Assembly (NCBI GenBank): GCA_956465555.1
Contig: OY101118.1
Coordinates: 186,001-250,000, forward strand
Source of the DNA: Nitzschia sp. pyKryTriq1
Taxonomy: Eukaryota > Bacillariophyta > Bacillariophyceae > Bacillariales > Bacillariaceae
DNA length: 64,000 nt
Direction: 5' to 3'
The stretch's first letter is position 1. The number at the start of each line of letters is the position of its first letter. Below are positions 1-11,766 of this stretch, in pieces. A program made the position numbers and the translations under genes. The notes below the pieces were generated by a model. It did no database searches and was not told the origin of the DNA. It saw only the letters and a list, made by a program, of their open reading frames with translations.

Positions 1-269
1 CAGATCCGACCTCGTTGAAAACGCCCCTTACGATATATTACGAGCACCAGAGTACAGCAGCTACAGTACCCCTCTCAACCCGAATGGATTGATAATTGTT
101 TAATATCTGGGTCCTTCGGCGTGCGTTGTAGTATTTGTAAATTATTTGATGATGATACTACTACTAGTAAATTACATGTATTATGATGATGATGAATGTA
201 TGTGCTGAGCAGTGGGCAGTACTACTGCACTGTACATTCTGTACCTACTATACCTACGCGAGCAGGAGT
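1..269. other. Left-edge intergenic DNA, no gene seen
   Basis: No supported gene. The stretch is AT-rich with GATGAT-type triplet runs and ACTAGTA words. The left arm of the DUF6824 inverted repeat becomes recognisable at about 270. Confidence 0.5.
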
Positions 270-2345
270 AACAGAGAACTTGGTGGTGGTGGTGGTTCTT
301 GCGTGGGTGGGTGATTATTATCTATTTGTTTGTGTTGGGGGAGGAGAGACGAAGAGGATATTGTTGCAATGTAGGGTGGACAAAGGCGACGACGTGCGAG
401 AATAGTCCTGAAACGTCGCATTCTTCTTCTTCTTGTTGTGGTTGTTGTTGGTTCTTCTTCTTGGTCATCATCTTCGTTAGTACAACCACCAAGAAGGAAC
501 GCGGCCGTGGTGGGGAGTTCCGGCCGCCGCCGCGGCTTGGAGAATTTCGGCTGCTCGGTGGCGACGCAATAAATAATGATTGTATTCATGCTGCTCATCT
601 TGTTCGGCGGCGGCGATGGCCGCGGCAGCTGCAGCAGTAGCAGCCCAAAGAGGAGGCGTGGTGCCGGGAAGGAGCCAAAGTGGATGAGGAGGGCGGCGCG
701 CCGGAGAAAACGACAGCAGAGGCGCAGGACGACCACACTGGTCCGCCATCCTCGCCAACAACAGAGCGCGATGCAGGGCTTCTTGCTCATCAATCCGTAC
801 AAATCCTTCTTGAGGAAAGGACCAACAACAAGTTGGAGGATCATGTGGACCTTGCATTCCTCCCCACTCCTGCTGTCCACGACGACGGAGCAACAGAAGA
901 GAAGACGCCACTAGCTCCTGGGAGGAGAGGTCTGCTGATGGGGGGTTATGATTGCTCACTCGGGGGTTCTTGTTGATGTTGCCGCCACTTCTTCCACCAG
1001 AAAGAGACATCAGCAGCTTCTTCTCACGATCGGAGCCGCTCGTGTTGTAGTGAGGAGGAGTCAGAAGCAGAGGAGGTCTGCTGCTGCCGCTGCTGAGAGC
1101 ATGCTTCTTCATATCATGCTCCGCCGCCGCCATCGCAGCAGCGGTGTCAACACCACGACCACCATCACTGGTGGCGAGACGTCTGCATTTGGGAGGAGAA
1201 GAACCACCAGCATCACCACGACGACCTTCAGGCGGCCCATAGTCGTCCTCCTCCTCTCCTCCCTTGCGTTTATCGGCCCTGCGATGAGGAGGAGACGCAC
1301 CGCCGGTGACTTGCTCCCGCTCTTTCTCGATGCTTCGGATCTGGTGACGGAAGCTCTGTCGAACTTTTTCGACAGCCACGCTATCCTCCACTTCGCGGTA
1401 CCTCGTGTGCGACAAAGAAGAAGACGACGAGTCTGTAGTAGCCGCCCCAGCACCAGCAGCGGCGGTAGGAGTACTAGCAGAGCTCGCTACTTCACCACCA
1501 ACACCACCACCACCGGGCACTCGTTCCAAGAACCTTCCACCTCGGGATTGGATAATTTTGACGATATGGTGTGCCAGGATCAGTTTGCAGTCGAGAGATG
1601 ATGAAGTCCTGTTGGCAGTCTTCTTCTCCATGAAAGGCTCGTTTTTCTTGTCGTCCACCACGATGCAACAACGCTTCATCACGACTTGACGAACCAGATT
1701 GCGAAAGCGGATGTTCCCAACGTACTCGTTGGGGCCGGTGCCTATTGAATATGAGAACGCGAGCGCCGGTGAGGAAATGTTAGAACGAGGAGGGCGAAAG
1801 GAGCTATCGCCAAAAGTTGGAATAGTAATCACGCCTTGCTGACTTACCTCGCCCAAGAAGTACGTCGTTATTTCGAACCACATCGACAAGAACGTCGTGC
1901 TTCCCCTGATCATCGCTCAACGCGTTCTCATCTGACCTTTTCTCGTTGTTTTCGTCCTCTCCATCGGGAGCAGCAGATGATAGTACTCCTCCATTGTCCT
2001 GCTGGTCGTACTTCCTTTCGGAATGATCCTCATCGGTACGAACAATCTCTTTTGGCATTATTTCTTCGTCTTTCTTTTTACTCTCAATATCATGAGCAGT
2101 TTCAGCATCGTCGTTTGGAATTTTGACGGTTGTTTCGTTCATCGTTCTCAACTGCGAGTGCCTGGTTGATTTTTTTCTTCTGGAGATGTGATTTGCGAAG
2201 AGTAGTTTCTTACGGTAGTACATATCGGTACGAGAAACGCTTCCGCTTATGCGCTATCCACTATAGTAGTAGTAGGAGGAGGAGGACCCTGAGACCATCT
2301 CCACGTAGCGTCCGACATCGCGATGATGATGATCGGAATTCGCCC
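270..2345 (+). repeat. Left arm of large inverted repeat
   Basis: This stretch, read on the minus strand, matches about 6312-8345 read on the plus strand. The match covers the whole DUF6824 gene, its intron, about 200 bp of 3' flank and a short upstream patch (TACGTGGAGATGGTCTCAG at the far end). The encoded proteins are both 519 residues and differ mostly by scattered substitutions. Homology weakens immediately upstream of the ATG and returns near 2290-2345. The boundaries are approximate because they were judged by eye. Confidence 0.8.
477..2142 (-). CDS. DUF6824-domain protein, copy 1
   Basis: Two exons: 1848-2142 and 477-1741, giving 519 residues. The intron (1742-1847, GTAAGT..AATAG) interrupts the DVLLGRG motif in phase 1, and joining restores LLGRGTGPNEYVGNIRF, the typical start of the diatom DUF6824 domain. 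The domain continues in exon 2 with FRNLVRQ, a basic segment, GGRFLERV, and VAVEKVRQSFRHQIR near its end (about residues 90-235). The first 90 residues are acidic. The C-terminal half is low-complexity, rich in Ser, Gly, Pro and Ala, and probably disordered. An in-frame ATG at 2223 would add 27 residues, but the plus-strand paralogue supports 2142. The family is very common in diatoms and its molecular function is not established; a nuclear or DNA-binding role would be a guess. It lies tandem with copy 2 and inverted relative to copy 3. Confidence 0.85.
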
Positions 2346-3553
2346 CGCCTATGTTCGCGTGTTCTGGTTGCGAGACATACGGCTTCTTCGTATCTTAAAT
2401 ATCCATTATCAGGATATTGAAGCACCACCGAAGCCATTCTTCTTCAGCCGCTCGTAGCTAGTATGTACCGGTGTATGCTGTCTCTGAACCGACCGGTCTC
2501 TAAGATGATAGTTGAGGTTTCTCGAAAAATGCGAACTCTAGTAGACTTCTTGATAAATAATAGTTAAAATGATGATGAATGATTCTTCTGGCCCGTACGT
2601 CACTACTGGACCACTTAATAAAGTTTTCCGATGTATGACGATCATGATGATGATTCTTCTTCTTCAGCAGTACCATTTTTCTTCGCAACAGGTTGCCGGT
2701 GGCGACCTGGGGGCGAACGGGGAGCTGCCGCGCCGGCAGTCCGTCCGTATGTATGTGTTGTGATGGAAAATAATGCAAAAGAACATCCCACCCGCCGAGG
2801 TATCGATGTACCGGTACTTGTACAGTACCAGGTACCGGTACCGGTATGTCCTTTTATTGGTACGCATGTACGCAGGGCAGAGCGGCGGGTAGGCGGGAGA
2901 GGACCACACACCCGCCGAGAGAGCACATCTGGTAATCTATCATAGCGGAGCAGCGCGCAGAGCAGGAAGAACGAAGAACTTAGTTGATCGATCGATCGAT
3001 CGATCGATTGATAGATAGATAGATTGATGTTCATGGTCCTTAGTGTTACTGTATTGTATTTATTAGTGCATTACATGCATTATGACGAGCAACGATGTAG
3101 TGGAGTGGCTAGAGTAGGAGTGAGCACACCATCATTTTTGAGTCGTCGTCGTCCTCGCTGCTGACTGGCTTCTGCTTTGGCGGCGGCCGGGCAAAGTCTC
3201 GTCGCTTCTTCCTCCTCCTCTCACTTCGGTGCTGGCTGCGATGCGGTGGTTCTTTCTTGTTATGAAGGATAATATTAATAACTGGTGGCTGCTATATGTA
3301 AATGATGGTGGAATGATGGATGATTGATTGATTCATCGGGAGGAATACTCAATAACAATCCTCTAGTATACACCAGGGGACTTGTTGTTGTTGGTGGTGG
3401 TCGTGGTTCTTGAGGTTACGTATCTATTTATTTGTCTTGGGATTGGTGGGGCGAGGAACGACAAGAAGAAGAAATATTATGCCGACGCGTCGTATTCTTC
3501 TTCTCTGGCGTTGTGGTGGGCCCTCCTCGGTCTTCTTCTTCTTGTTTTCTTTG
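2346..3553. other. Intergenic DNA with simple repeats
   Basis: No convincing gene. It contains ACCGGTAC-type palindromic clusters (about 2812-2850) and a GATC/GATA tetranucleotide run (about 2980-3028). From about 3382 it shows sequence resembling the 3' flank of the DUF6824 genes, so it includes the downstream region of copy 2. Confidence 0.5.
2980..3028. repeat. (GATC)n / (GATA)n microsatellite
   Basis: A run of GATC units grades into GATA units, ending in ATTGATG. It lies in intergenic DNA between DUF6824 copies 1 and 2. Confidence 0.85.
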
Positions 3554-5078
3554 CTACAACCAAAGAAAGCGGCAGTGGTGCTGGGGAGTTCCAGCCGCCG
3601 CCGCCGCCGCAGCTTGTAGAATATCGGCTTGGTGGAGGCGTTGACGCAACAAATAATGATTATATTCATTCCGGTGCTCAGCTTGTTGTTCGGCAGCAGT
3701 ACGCTTGTGAGCAGCAGCAGCAGCAGCGGCCCAAAGAGAGTAGCCGGGAAGGAGCGCAAGAGGACGCGCGGCGGGTGCTGGGAGAGGGCACAACAGACTT
3801 TGCTGCTCGGCCGCCGCCAACAAAGAAGCGCGACGAAGAGATTCTTGCTCATCCAACAGTATCAATCCTGGTGGAAAAGAAAAAGTTGGAAGAGGAGGAG
3901 GAAAACAATAACGACCTTGTTGTTGCATTTCTCCCAGCTCCTGTGCTCCACGACGGAGTGAAAGAAGAGAACCCACTACCTGTGAGGGGAGGACTGATGT
4001 GGGGTCACTATGATTGCTGTCTTGGAGGTTCTTGCTGTTGTTGTTGTTGTTGCCGTCACCACCACCAGCAGCACTTCCGGAAGGAGGCACCATGATCACG
4101 TTTTCACGATCGGAGGAGCCGCCGGAGAAGCCGCTCGTGTTGTGGTGATGGGTCAGAAGGAGCGGTCGACTGAAAGCATGCTTCATATCATACTTCGCAG
4201 CACCAGTGGGAAAACCAGCATCACTCGCGAGACGTCTGTATTTGGGAGAACCAGCACCAGGAGCAGGCCCATAGTCCTCCTCTCTTCCCTTGCGTTTATT
4301 GGTCATGAAAGGAGGAGGAGTGGTTGCGCAGATTGTTTGACGCTCCTCTTTCTCGATTCTTCGGATCTGGTGACGGAAGCTCTGTCGAACTTTTTCAACA
4401 GCCACGTTTTCTTCCACTTGGCGGTACTTGGCATTTACACCAGGCACTCGCTCCAAGAATCTTCCACCACGGGATTCAATAGTTTGGACAATCTGGCGTG
4501 CCAAGATCAGTTTGCATTCGGGAGATGATGAAGTCCTGTTTGCAGTCTTTGTCTTCTCCTCCATGGAAGGCTCGTTGTTGTCGTCCACCACTATGCAACA
4601 ACTCTTCATCAAGACTTGACGCACCAGATTGCGAAAGCGAATGTTCCCAATGTACTCGTTGGGACCAGTGCCTTGTTTTGGTGAATATGAGAACGCGAAG
4701 AACGAGGAAATGTTAGAACAGAACGGGGACCACCAAGGGACGATCGCCAAAAGAAGAAGTACGAGTATTACTTCTCTTCCGACGAAGAATACTGACTGCT
4801 TCTCAGCACTTACCTCGCCCAAGGAGTACGTCGTCGTCTTGCAGAACCACAACATACTCGCCCTTATCAACGCTTAAAGAGTTCTCATCAACTGACGTTT
4901 TGTTGTTTTTAGTATCTCCATCCTCTGCCACAGGAGGTAGTAGTCCCCCCTTGTTCTGAACACCACTATCTCCTGTCGGCATTCCATCGTCGCTAATATT
5001 ACTCTCCTCAAGAATAGCACGACGACGAGCAGCAGTTTCATTCCTTGGAATCTGGGCTTTTGTTTCGTTCTGTTTCAT
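3554..5078 (-). CDS. DUF6824-domain protein, copy 2 (divergent)
   Basis: Two exons: 4814-5078 and 3554-4671, giving 460 residues. The intron sits at exactly the same place and phase as in copies 1 and 3 (GGCGAG|GTAAGT ... ACAAG|GC), restoring LLGRGTGPNEYIGNIRF. Shared landmarks are FRNLVRQ, GGRFLERV and VAVEKVRQSFRHQIRRIEKE. Copy 2 is about 60 residues shorter than the other two, mainly in the Ser/Ala/Pro-rich C-terminal half, and is clearly more diverged. The start MKQNETKAQIP aligns with MNETTVKIPN of copy 1, so 5078 is preferred over possible upstream starts in the same open frame. The function of the family is unknown. Its position between the two near-identical copies suggests an older duplication followed by a recent inverted one. 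Confidence 0.82.
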
Positions 5079-6311
5079 CGTTCTTGATATTATCGTTCCG
5101 CACGTACTGGGGATATTTTTTGTGCTTGAGATGTGATTATTGGCGATTGATTTAGCTTTCGCTTGACGATCTCGTTGTTCCTGCCTCCTGTGCCACCTAA
5201 ACGTGCTTGTACGTAAGACAAAATTCGTTCTACTAGTAGATACTACTACAAGTACTGTAGAATGAAGAATCATCCCTCTACCGTTCATACAGTACTTGTT
5301 CCGGGACGGTACCAATATACAACAATTACTATGTACCACCAGGTACTGCACCGGTACAGCAGAAGACCATCATACCACTGGTACTGTACAGTGCAGCGCA
5401 GATAGTACCGGTAGTACATTCTCACGACGGCGACGACGACAAGAGATCGCGAGGTTGCGAATTTCAAATTTAGCCGAAAGAACAATGTTGTTCTTATCGA
5501 CGCGTCGTCATCAGGGGTAGCGGTGCGTGGGAGTGCCTGGTGCAGTACCAGTACAGTATATGTAGAACAGTATTCCTTCTCCTGACCGTTCGTACTACTA
5601 CTTGTAATAAATAATACTCGTGGATCTTGCTTCGTTTGTATCCCAGATAGAGTACAAAGGCCCCCGTTCCACTTCTGCTTTATTTCCCATAGTGGACCGG
5701 CGGTCAGGTTGCCCTTCTTCTATTATCCTTACGTGGCGTCTCAATCTAATAACGAAGTAGAGCTACTACAACAATTAGCGCCAAAGCCATTCTTCTCCAC
5801 GAGCAGAAGAGGACAGTCTGTTGAGTGAATTGGTCGGACACCGACCATACCAAGGTATGAAGGCAGTATACATACATATGATCGATGGTGGTATTAGACA
5901 TCAACGAAAAGAAGAAAGATATTGTCTGACGGCCAACCATTATTTGGAGAAGAAACAAGTGAAATAAGAAATGAACAAGATATCATCGGATAGACGCATG
6001 GTACGGTACCCAGTACTGCCAGTACTGGTACTACTGTAGCCCTGGCGTAATCCGTCGAGCTACTAGTAGAGGTCTACTCTACCATAGGGCGACGGAAGAA
6101 CAAGAATGAGAATGTTCCCTTTTTCTTCGAAATGTATAGGTACTGAAGAACGTACGGTATTTATTGGAAGAGAACCCGATGGGAGCGGGACCAGGAATCT
6201 GTTTTGTTAATTATTGATTATCTGCTGGGATATGCAATCATGTTGTTGTATCGAACAAAATGAAGAGGCACATACAGCAGAACACGAGCGTCATACATAC
6301 CGTTAGGCGGG
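5079..6311. other. Intergenic DNA between divergent DUF6824 copies 2 and 3
   Basis: No convincing gene. It is rich in GTACTG, CCGGTAC and ACTAGTAG words (for example about 5330-5415 and 6000-6070). It must hold the promoters of the divergent copies 2 (minus) and 3 (plus). Confidence 0.5.
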
Positions 6312-8345
6312 GTGAATTCCGAGCATCACGATGTTGGACGTTACGTGGAGATGGTCTCAGGATTCTACTACTACTACAAGAAGAAGACGTATGTCTCGCC
6401 ACTTTCACTATGGGAAATAAAGATAATGAACGAACAACAGGCACGTTTTTCTGCACCGTGCTATGAACGAAACAACCGTCAACATTCCAAACGACGATGC
6501 TGAAACTGCTCATGATATTGAGAGTAAAAAGAAAGACGAAGAAATAATGCCAAAAGAGATTGTTCGTACCGATGAGGATCATTCCGAAAGGAAGTACGAC
6601 CAGCAGGACAATGGAGGAGTACTATCATCTGCTGCTCCCGACGGAGAGGATGAAAACAACGAGAACAATTCAGATGGGAACGCTTTGAGCGTTGATCAGG
6701 GGAAGCACGACGTTCTTGTCGATGTGGTTGGAAATAACAACGACGTACTTCTTGGGCGAGGTAAGTCAGCAAGGCGTGATTACTATTCCAACTTTTGGCG
6801 ATCCCTCCTTTCGCCCTCGTCGTTCTAACATTTTCTCACCGTCGCTCGCGTTCTCATATTCAATAGGCACCGGCCCCAATGAGTACATTGGGAACATCCG
6901 CTTTCGCAATCTGGTTCGTCAAGTCGTGATGACGAAGGGTTGTTGCACTGTGGTGGACGACAAGAAAAACGAGCCTTTCATGGAGAAGAAGACTGCCAAC
7001 AGGACTTCATCATCTCTCGACTGCAAACTGATCCTGGCACACCAAATTGTCAAAATTATCCAATCCCGAGGTGGAAGGTTCTTGGAACGAGTGCCCGGTG
7101 GTGGTGTTGGTGGTGAAGTAGCGAGCTCTGCTAGTACTCCTACCGCCGCTGCTGGTGCTGGGGCGGCTACTACAGACTCGTCCTCTTCTTCTTTGTCGCA
7201 CACGAGGTACCGCGAAGTGGAGGATAGCGTGGCAGTCGAAAAAGTTCGACAGAGCTTCCGTCACCAGATCCGAAGCATCGAAAAAGAGCGGGAGCAAATC
7301 ACTGGCGGTGCGACTCCTCCTCGTCGCAGGGCCGATAAACGCAAGGGAGGAGAGAAGGAGGAAGACTTTGGGCCGCCTGAAGGTCGTCGTGGTGATGCTG
7401 GTGGTTCTTCTCCTCCCAAATGCCGACGTCTCGCCACCAGTGATGGTGGTCGTGGTGTTGCCACCGCTGCTGCGACGGCGGCGGCGGAGTATGATATGAA
7501 GAAGCATGCTCTCAGCAGCGGCAGCAGCAGACCTCCTCTGCTTCTGACTCCTCCTCACTACAACACGAGCGGCTCCGATCGTGAGAAGAACCTGCTGATG
7601 TCTTTTCCTGGTGGAAGAAGCGGCGGCAACGTCAACAGGAACCCCCGAGTTAGCAATCTTAACCCCACAGCAGCAGTCCTCTCCTCCCAGGAGCTAGTGG
7701 CTTCTTCTCTTCTGTTGCTCAGTCGCCGTGGACAGCAGGAGTGGGGAGGAATGCAAAGTCCACATGATCCTCCAACTTGTTGTTGGTCCTTTCCTCAAGA
7801 AGGATTGGTACTGTATGATGAGCAAGAAGCCCTGCGTCGCGCTCTGTTGTTGGCGAGGATGGCGAACCAGGGTGGTCGTGGTGGTCCTGCGCCTCTGCTG
7901 TCATTTTCTCCGGCACAGGGGCGCCCTCCTCATCCACTTTGGCTCCTTCCCGGCACCACGCTTCCTCTTTGGGCTGCTGCTGCTGCCGCCGCCGCCGCCG
8001 AACAAGATGAGCAGCATGAATGTAATCATTATTTATTGCGTCGCCACCGAGCAGCCGAAATTCTCCAAGCCGCAGCGGCGGCTGGAACTCCCCACCACGG
8101 CCGCGTTCCTTCTTGGTGGTTGTACTAAAGAAGATGATGACCAAGAAGAAGAACAAACAACAACAACAACAACAACAAGAAGGCGGCGTTTCAGGATCAT
8201 ACTTTTTCCTCTTCCTCGCACGTCGTCGCTTTGGTCGTCGACCCTATTGCAATAATATCCTCTTCTCTCCTCCCCCAGCACCAATCCCAACACAAACAAA
8301 TAGATAAGACCCCACACACGCAAGAAAACACCAGCACCACCACCA
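6312..8345 (-). repeat. Right arm of large inverted repeat
   Basis: Reverse-complement partner of about 270-2345, carrying DUF6824 copy 3 and its flanks. The arms are separated by about 4 kb that holds the divergent copy 2. Boundaries are approximate. Confidence 0.8.
6463..8128 (+). CDS. DUF6824-domain protein, copy 3
   Basis: Two exons: 6463-6760 and 6867-8128, giving 519 residues, the same length as copy 1. The intron (GTAAGTCAGC ... TTCAATAG) splits LLGRG|TGPNEYIGNIRF in phase 1. Domain order: an acidic N-terminal segment (about 1-90), the DUF6824 domain (about 90-235, with GGRFLERV and VEKVRQSFRHQIR), then a long disordered Ser/Gly/Pro/Ala-rich tail ending in GRVPSWWLY, a C-terminus shared with copy 1. 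Differences from copy 1 are mostly single substitutions and changes in Ala/Gly run length. No frameshift or stop is visible, so both arms look functional. The role is unknown; the family is expanded in diatoms. Confidence 0.86.
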
Positions 8346-8545
8346 CCACTACCAAGTCCTCTGGAATTTAGACGACCCTTCTTGCTGCTTATTCCTGAAG
8401 ACTCAAGCAAGCAATCACCCATCATTCCATACCATCAAAGCCACCACCATATAGTACTCGCAATAGCCACCACCAGCGCGAGAGGAGGAGCGAGAAGCGC
8501 AATAAATGAAATGGTGGCAAGCCAGCCGCAACCATAGAGAATAGT

Positions 8546-9148
8546 GACGACTCCTCCTCCTCACTCTCCTCTGGGATGCTGTATGGCATCAAACATCTGC
8601 TTGCCGAATCCCCCGCTAGTACCTGGGCTTGGCGCCATGTTAAGGGGCACCTTGACGATCATGCTCGGTACGAAGACCTTGACCCGTGGTCGCAACTTAA
8701 TGTCGATATGGATCAATTGGCGAAGACGTACTGGCGCGTTTTGAACCAAAATCGACCGCCCCCATTTAGCCTACCCCCACGCCCGGGGGAGTGGACCATC
8801 TGGGTAGGGAACTACCGATTCCCTACCTGGATGGAGGATGTTGTGCATCGGCATGTGTATAACAGGACCACGGCAACATATTGGGGCCAGAAGCTTCGCA
8901 GCAATAATGTGTTTACTGAGTACGATTGGGCTGCGTCCTGCATGGCGTATCGCCTACTGTCCACCGGCCAACAACTGTGGCTCCCCAAGTGGCTTGCGTC
9001 CTTTTTGCCAATTGGTCGGAACCTACACCGCTGGAATGACTCGAACTCCTCCCACTGCCCGCGATGCGATGATGAGGAGGGGCACCGCCACCATGTTCTA
9101 CGCTGCCAACACAAACAACACAACGCGATACCGGTAGCAACCAAATGA
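8546..9148 (+). mobile_element. Retroelement RNase H-like fragment (degenerate)
   Basis: An open segment of about 200 residues resembles the C-terminal RNase H-like part of diatom retroelement polyproteins. Visible landmarks are WRHVKGHLDD, then LDPWSQLNVDMDQLAK with an aromatic YW, and a zinc-binding pattern CPRC..EEGHRHHVLRC with HRWN just upstream. It begins abruptly without an upstream reverse transcriptase and its frame stays open to 9148. It is therefore read as a truncated remnant, not a gene. The family call rests on remembered motif patterns and was not checked by search. Confidence 0.6.
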
Positions 9149-9822
9149 TGACACTACTATGACAAAAGGCCAAATTTACCGCCAGCCGTCCACTGGGTCA
9201 CTTTCGAAGAGTCACTAGAACACGTGGTCAAAGAGAATTCTAGAGTTGTCCAATCGAATGATGGAATACTAGTAGTGTAGTAGAGAGATGAGTAGGGTAG
9301 GAATGAATCAAATCTTCGTACCGGTACTGTAGTAGTATCTCTAGAGTAGAGTAGACGAAGAAGTAGCTCTTTAGTTTTGGCTCCAATGAAGAACATGCAT
9401 TGTTGAATTCCTCGTCGCCGTTATGCTGTTGTTGCTTTCAGTAAGTGAGTAAATGAGCACCGCAATTTGAATTGGGATTGCGCCGGAAATCACCGGATGG
9501 GAGGGGGGGAGGTATGGCACCCCCAGCAGTAGACCTACCAAATATCACAATGATGATCATCATTCTTTTTCTTGCTGTCTTCTCATCGTTTCCTCCTGCT
9601 CTGTAAAACCCACCACAAACCCTACTAGTGCAAGATGAAGACAAAGTATCATGTAGATAATACTCGTTGCGCGTAAACAAAATAACCATGCCACTCTAGT
9701 AGTATCTACTGGAACGAACTATCGTGGTGGGTGTAGTAGTCTCAAATGGCTTAGTGTTTACTACTACTTCGATCGTAAGCTGTGAATGGTGGGTTCTTGC
9801 TCCTCCTGGTTTCGTGATCTTC
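9149..9822. other. Intergenic DNA, no gene seen
   Basis: Short open frames only. It contains CTACTAGTG-type words and a run of triplet repeats and separates the retroelement scrap from the 3' end of the ShKT gene. Confidence 0.5.
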
Positions 9823-11186
9823 TTAATACCACTCTTCGTCGAGCAATTCCTCTCCGCTTTCGTACTTGGCCTTTTGTTGATGGTACTCCCAGAATTGCTG
9901 GGCTTCGTCCACGGCCTCCTTGTAATGCAATTCCACTGTGGCTCGTTCATCAGGATCAGCGAATTTTTCACAGGTTCGGCAGGCAGCAGCACAAAGATAC
10001 TTGAAGATATAGTGATCTGCTTCCTCCTCGCACTGATTTTCACCCAAAGCGAATCGGGCACAGTTAATGTGGCCGAACCGACAAACGTCACGCAACTCTT
10101 CTGGCAAGGTCAAAACGTAACGACGAGTCTTGGCGACAAAGGCCTTGAGATAATATTCCATGTAAGGTTCCTCGTTGATATCGGGAGCCGTTTGAGGGAA
10201 ACCCAAGCCGAGTTGCCAATCGCTGCTGTCCAAATGAACATCGCAAACACCGCAGGAATGGGGACAAAACTCGACAACGAAAGGACTATTAATAGTGTAC
10301 GGGCCCTTTTTGGCTTGCCAATATCCAGTGCTGAAAGAAGAAGAATAGAGGAGAGACGGATTAGAAAGTAGTACGACTTTAATCTTTCGATCCAAGAACG
10401 TCTACTTGTACTTACCATCGACCGAGACCGGCCCACTCCTGGCAAGAATCAAAGGCATCTTTACAGACAGGTTCCTCTTGGGGGGTGCAAAGTCCGCAGC
10501 TCTTTCGGCACTTGTGCTCCATGAAGAACGCATTGTTTTCGCTGAGAAAATATATGCAAAGAAACAAAGAATGACGACGACGAAATAAAATATGAGACGA
10601 AGAATCAATCAAGGCTTGTGATGGCTATTGTTGACACTTGACACGACGACCACATAAACAAACAAACAATGAACGCACCATTCTCCATGCCAAGCCCATT
10701 CTCGGCATTGCACTTCGCCTTCCGGGGCCAAATCAATGCATTCCAGCGCCTTGTAACCGTCTCCACCGTCACAAAGGCCACAGCTCTTGCGGCAATTGGA
10801 GTCCATGTAGTGCTTGTTCTTTTCGCTGTAAGGATTGGAAGTATACAAAATAATATACAGTATAGTGAGTACGTGAGTAAGTAATTGGTCGTTCTCGTCA
10901 TCATCATTGACCCACGATGATGATACTCCATAGAGTATACTGTACTATAACAAATCCTCCGAATCTCACACGAAAGCACGCACCATTCACCAGCAAGTGC
11001 CCACTCTTGGCACATCTTGGTTCCTTCCTCGGCGACATCTTCACACAACAAATCGACCGAGCCCGTCGTTGTTGTCGGAGTTCCTCCCTCGGAAATCACA
11101 GCTTCGGCCGCCAGACCCGTCTTGGCTCCCAAGAGACAAAGAAGCGTCGACAAGAGAATTGTTGACGACTTTACGGATAGCATCAT
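9823..11186 (-). CDS. Secreted protein with three ShKT domains
   Basis: Four exons: 10984-11186, 10679-10825, 10416-10541 and 9823-10330, giving 327 residues. The N-terminus MMLSVKSSTILLSTLLCLLG, followed by AKTGLAAEA, is a clear signal peptide. Three ShKT modules follow, each of the form C..D....C.EWA..GEC ... M...CRKSCGLC; the third has a variant core ending FCPHSCGVC. A fourth cysteine cluster (VCRFGHINCARFAL ... CAAACRTC, about residues 255-295) looks like a diverged module. Each of the three introns cuts the same Cys codon as TG|C, so exons 2 and 3 (147 and 126 nt) are symmetric. ShKT modules are disulfide-rich folds common in secreted proteins and appended to enzymes; no catalytic domain is present here and nothing indicates a toxin. 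Expected in the secretory pathway or outside the cell. The start was chosen for the signal peptide. Confidence 0.85.
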
Positions 11187-11766
11187 GATGTTAAAGAACG
11201 TATGTAGCGTAGTAAATTTTTCTTCGTCTTGTAATGGATCGGTTGCTGTCCTGTAATAATGATACTGTATTAGCAATGCGATCAGAACAAAAGAAGGTCG
11301 AAGAGTGCGATGGTATGAAGAGTGTGGTTATGCTAGCTGTTGTGAGGTGTTGTTGTAGATGGGCGTTATTTTGTGAGGAAGTAGATCGTTGGTTTCACAA
11401 AATTTATATATGTATTCGTACTGGAAGATATTGGAATGTTAAACTTTCCACCTTCCATAATTACAATGCATCCGTCAATACAAAAGCGTTAAACGTCCGT
11501 TTCAGTTGGAATTATGGATGACGTTTGATGAGAATTTCGCGCTCTGCGCGGAAACCCCACGAGGTCCGTAAGGCAGGGCACACGCGTGTGCCACGTCAAC
11601 AACGAATTTCCCGCGCGCGCAAAAAAAATCCAATAAAAAGCGCACAAAAACAGAAACAATGATGACGCTGATAAGAAGTCATTTTTTTGAGTGAGAAAGC
11701 AAGATGCCAACCAACACAAAATCCATTCAACAATAAGTATCAAATGGTGTATACCGTTAAAATAGC
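11187..11766. other. Divergent promoter region of ShKT and MPDU1-like genes
   Basis: No gene seen. This interval separates the minus-strand ShKT gene from the plus-strand MPDU1-like gene and presumably holds both promoters. A GCGCGCGC-containing patch lies near 11610-11625. Confidence 0.45.

Noticed and set aside
948-1601. Long open frame antisense to DUF6824 copy 1
   Set aside because: It is the complement of a real exon with biased codons, full of Arg/Thr/Ser runs, and lacks any domain; the equivalent frame exists opposite copy 3.
9823-11186. ShKT domains suggesting a toxin gene
   Set aside because: ShKT is a general disulfide-rich fold of secreted proteins. Nothing here beyond the fold points to a toxin.
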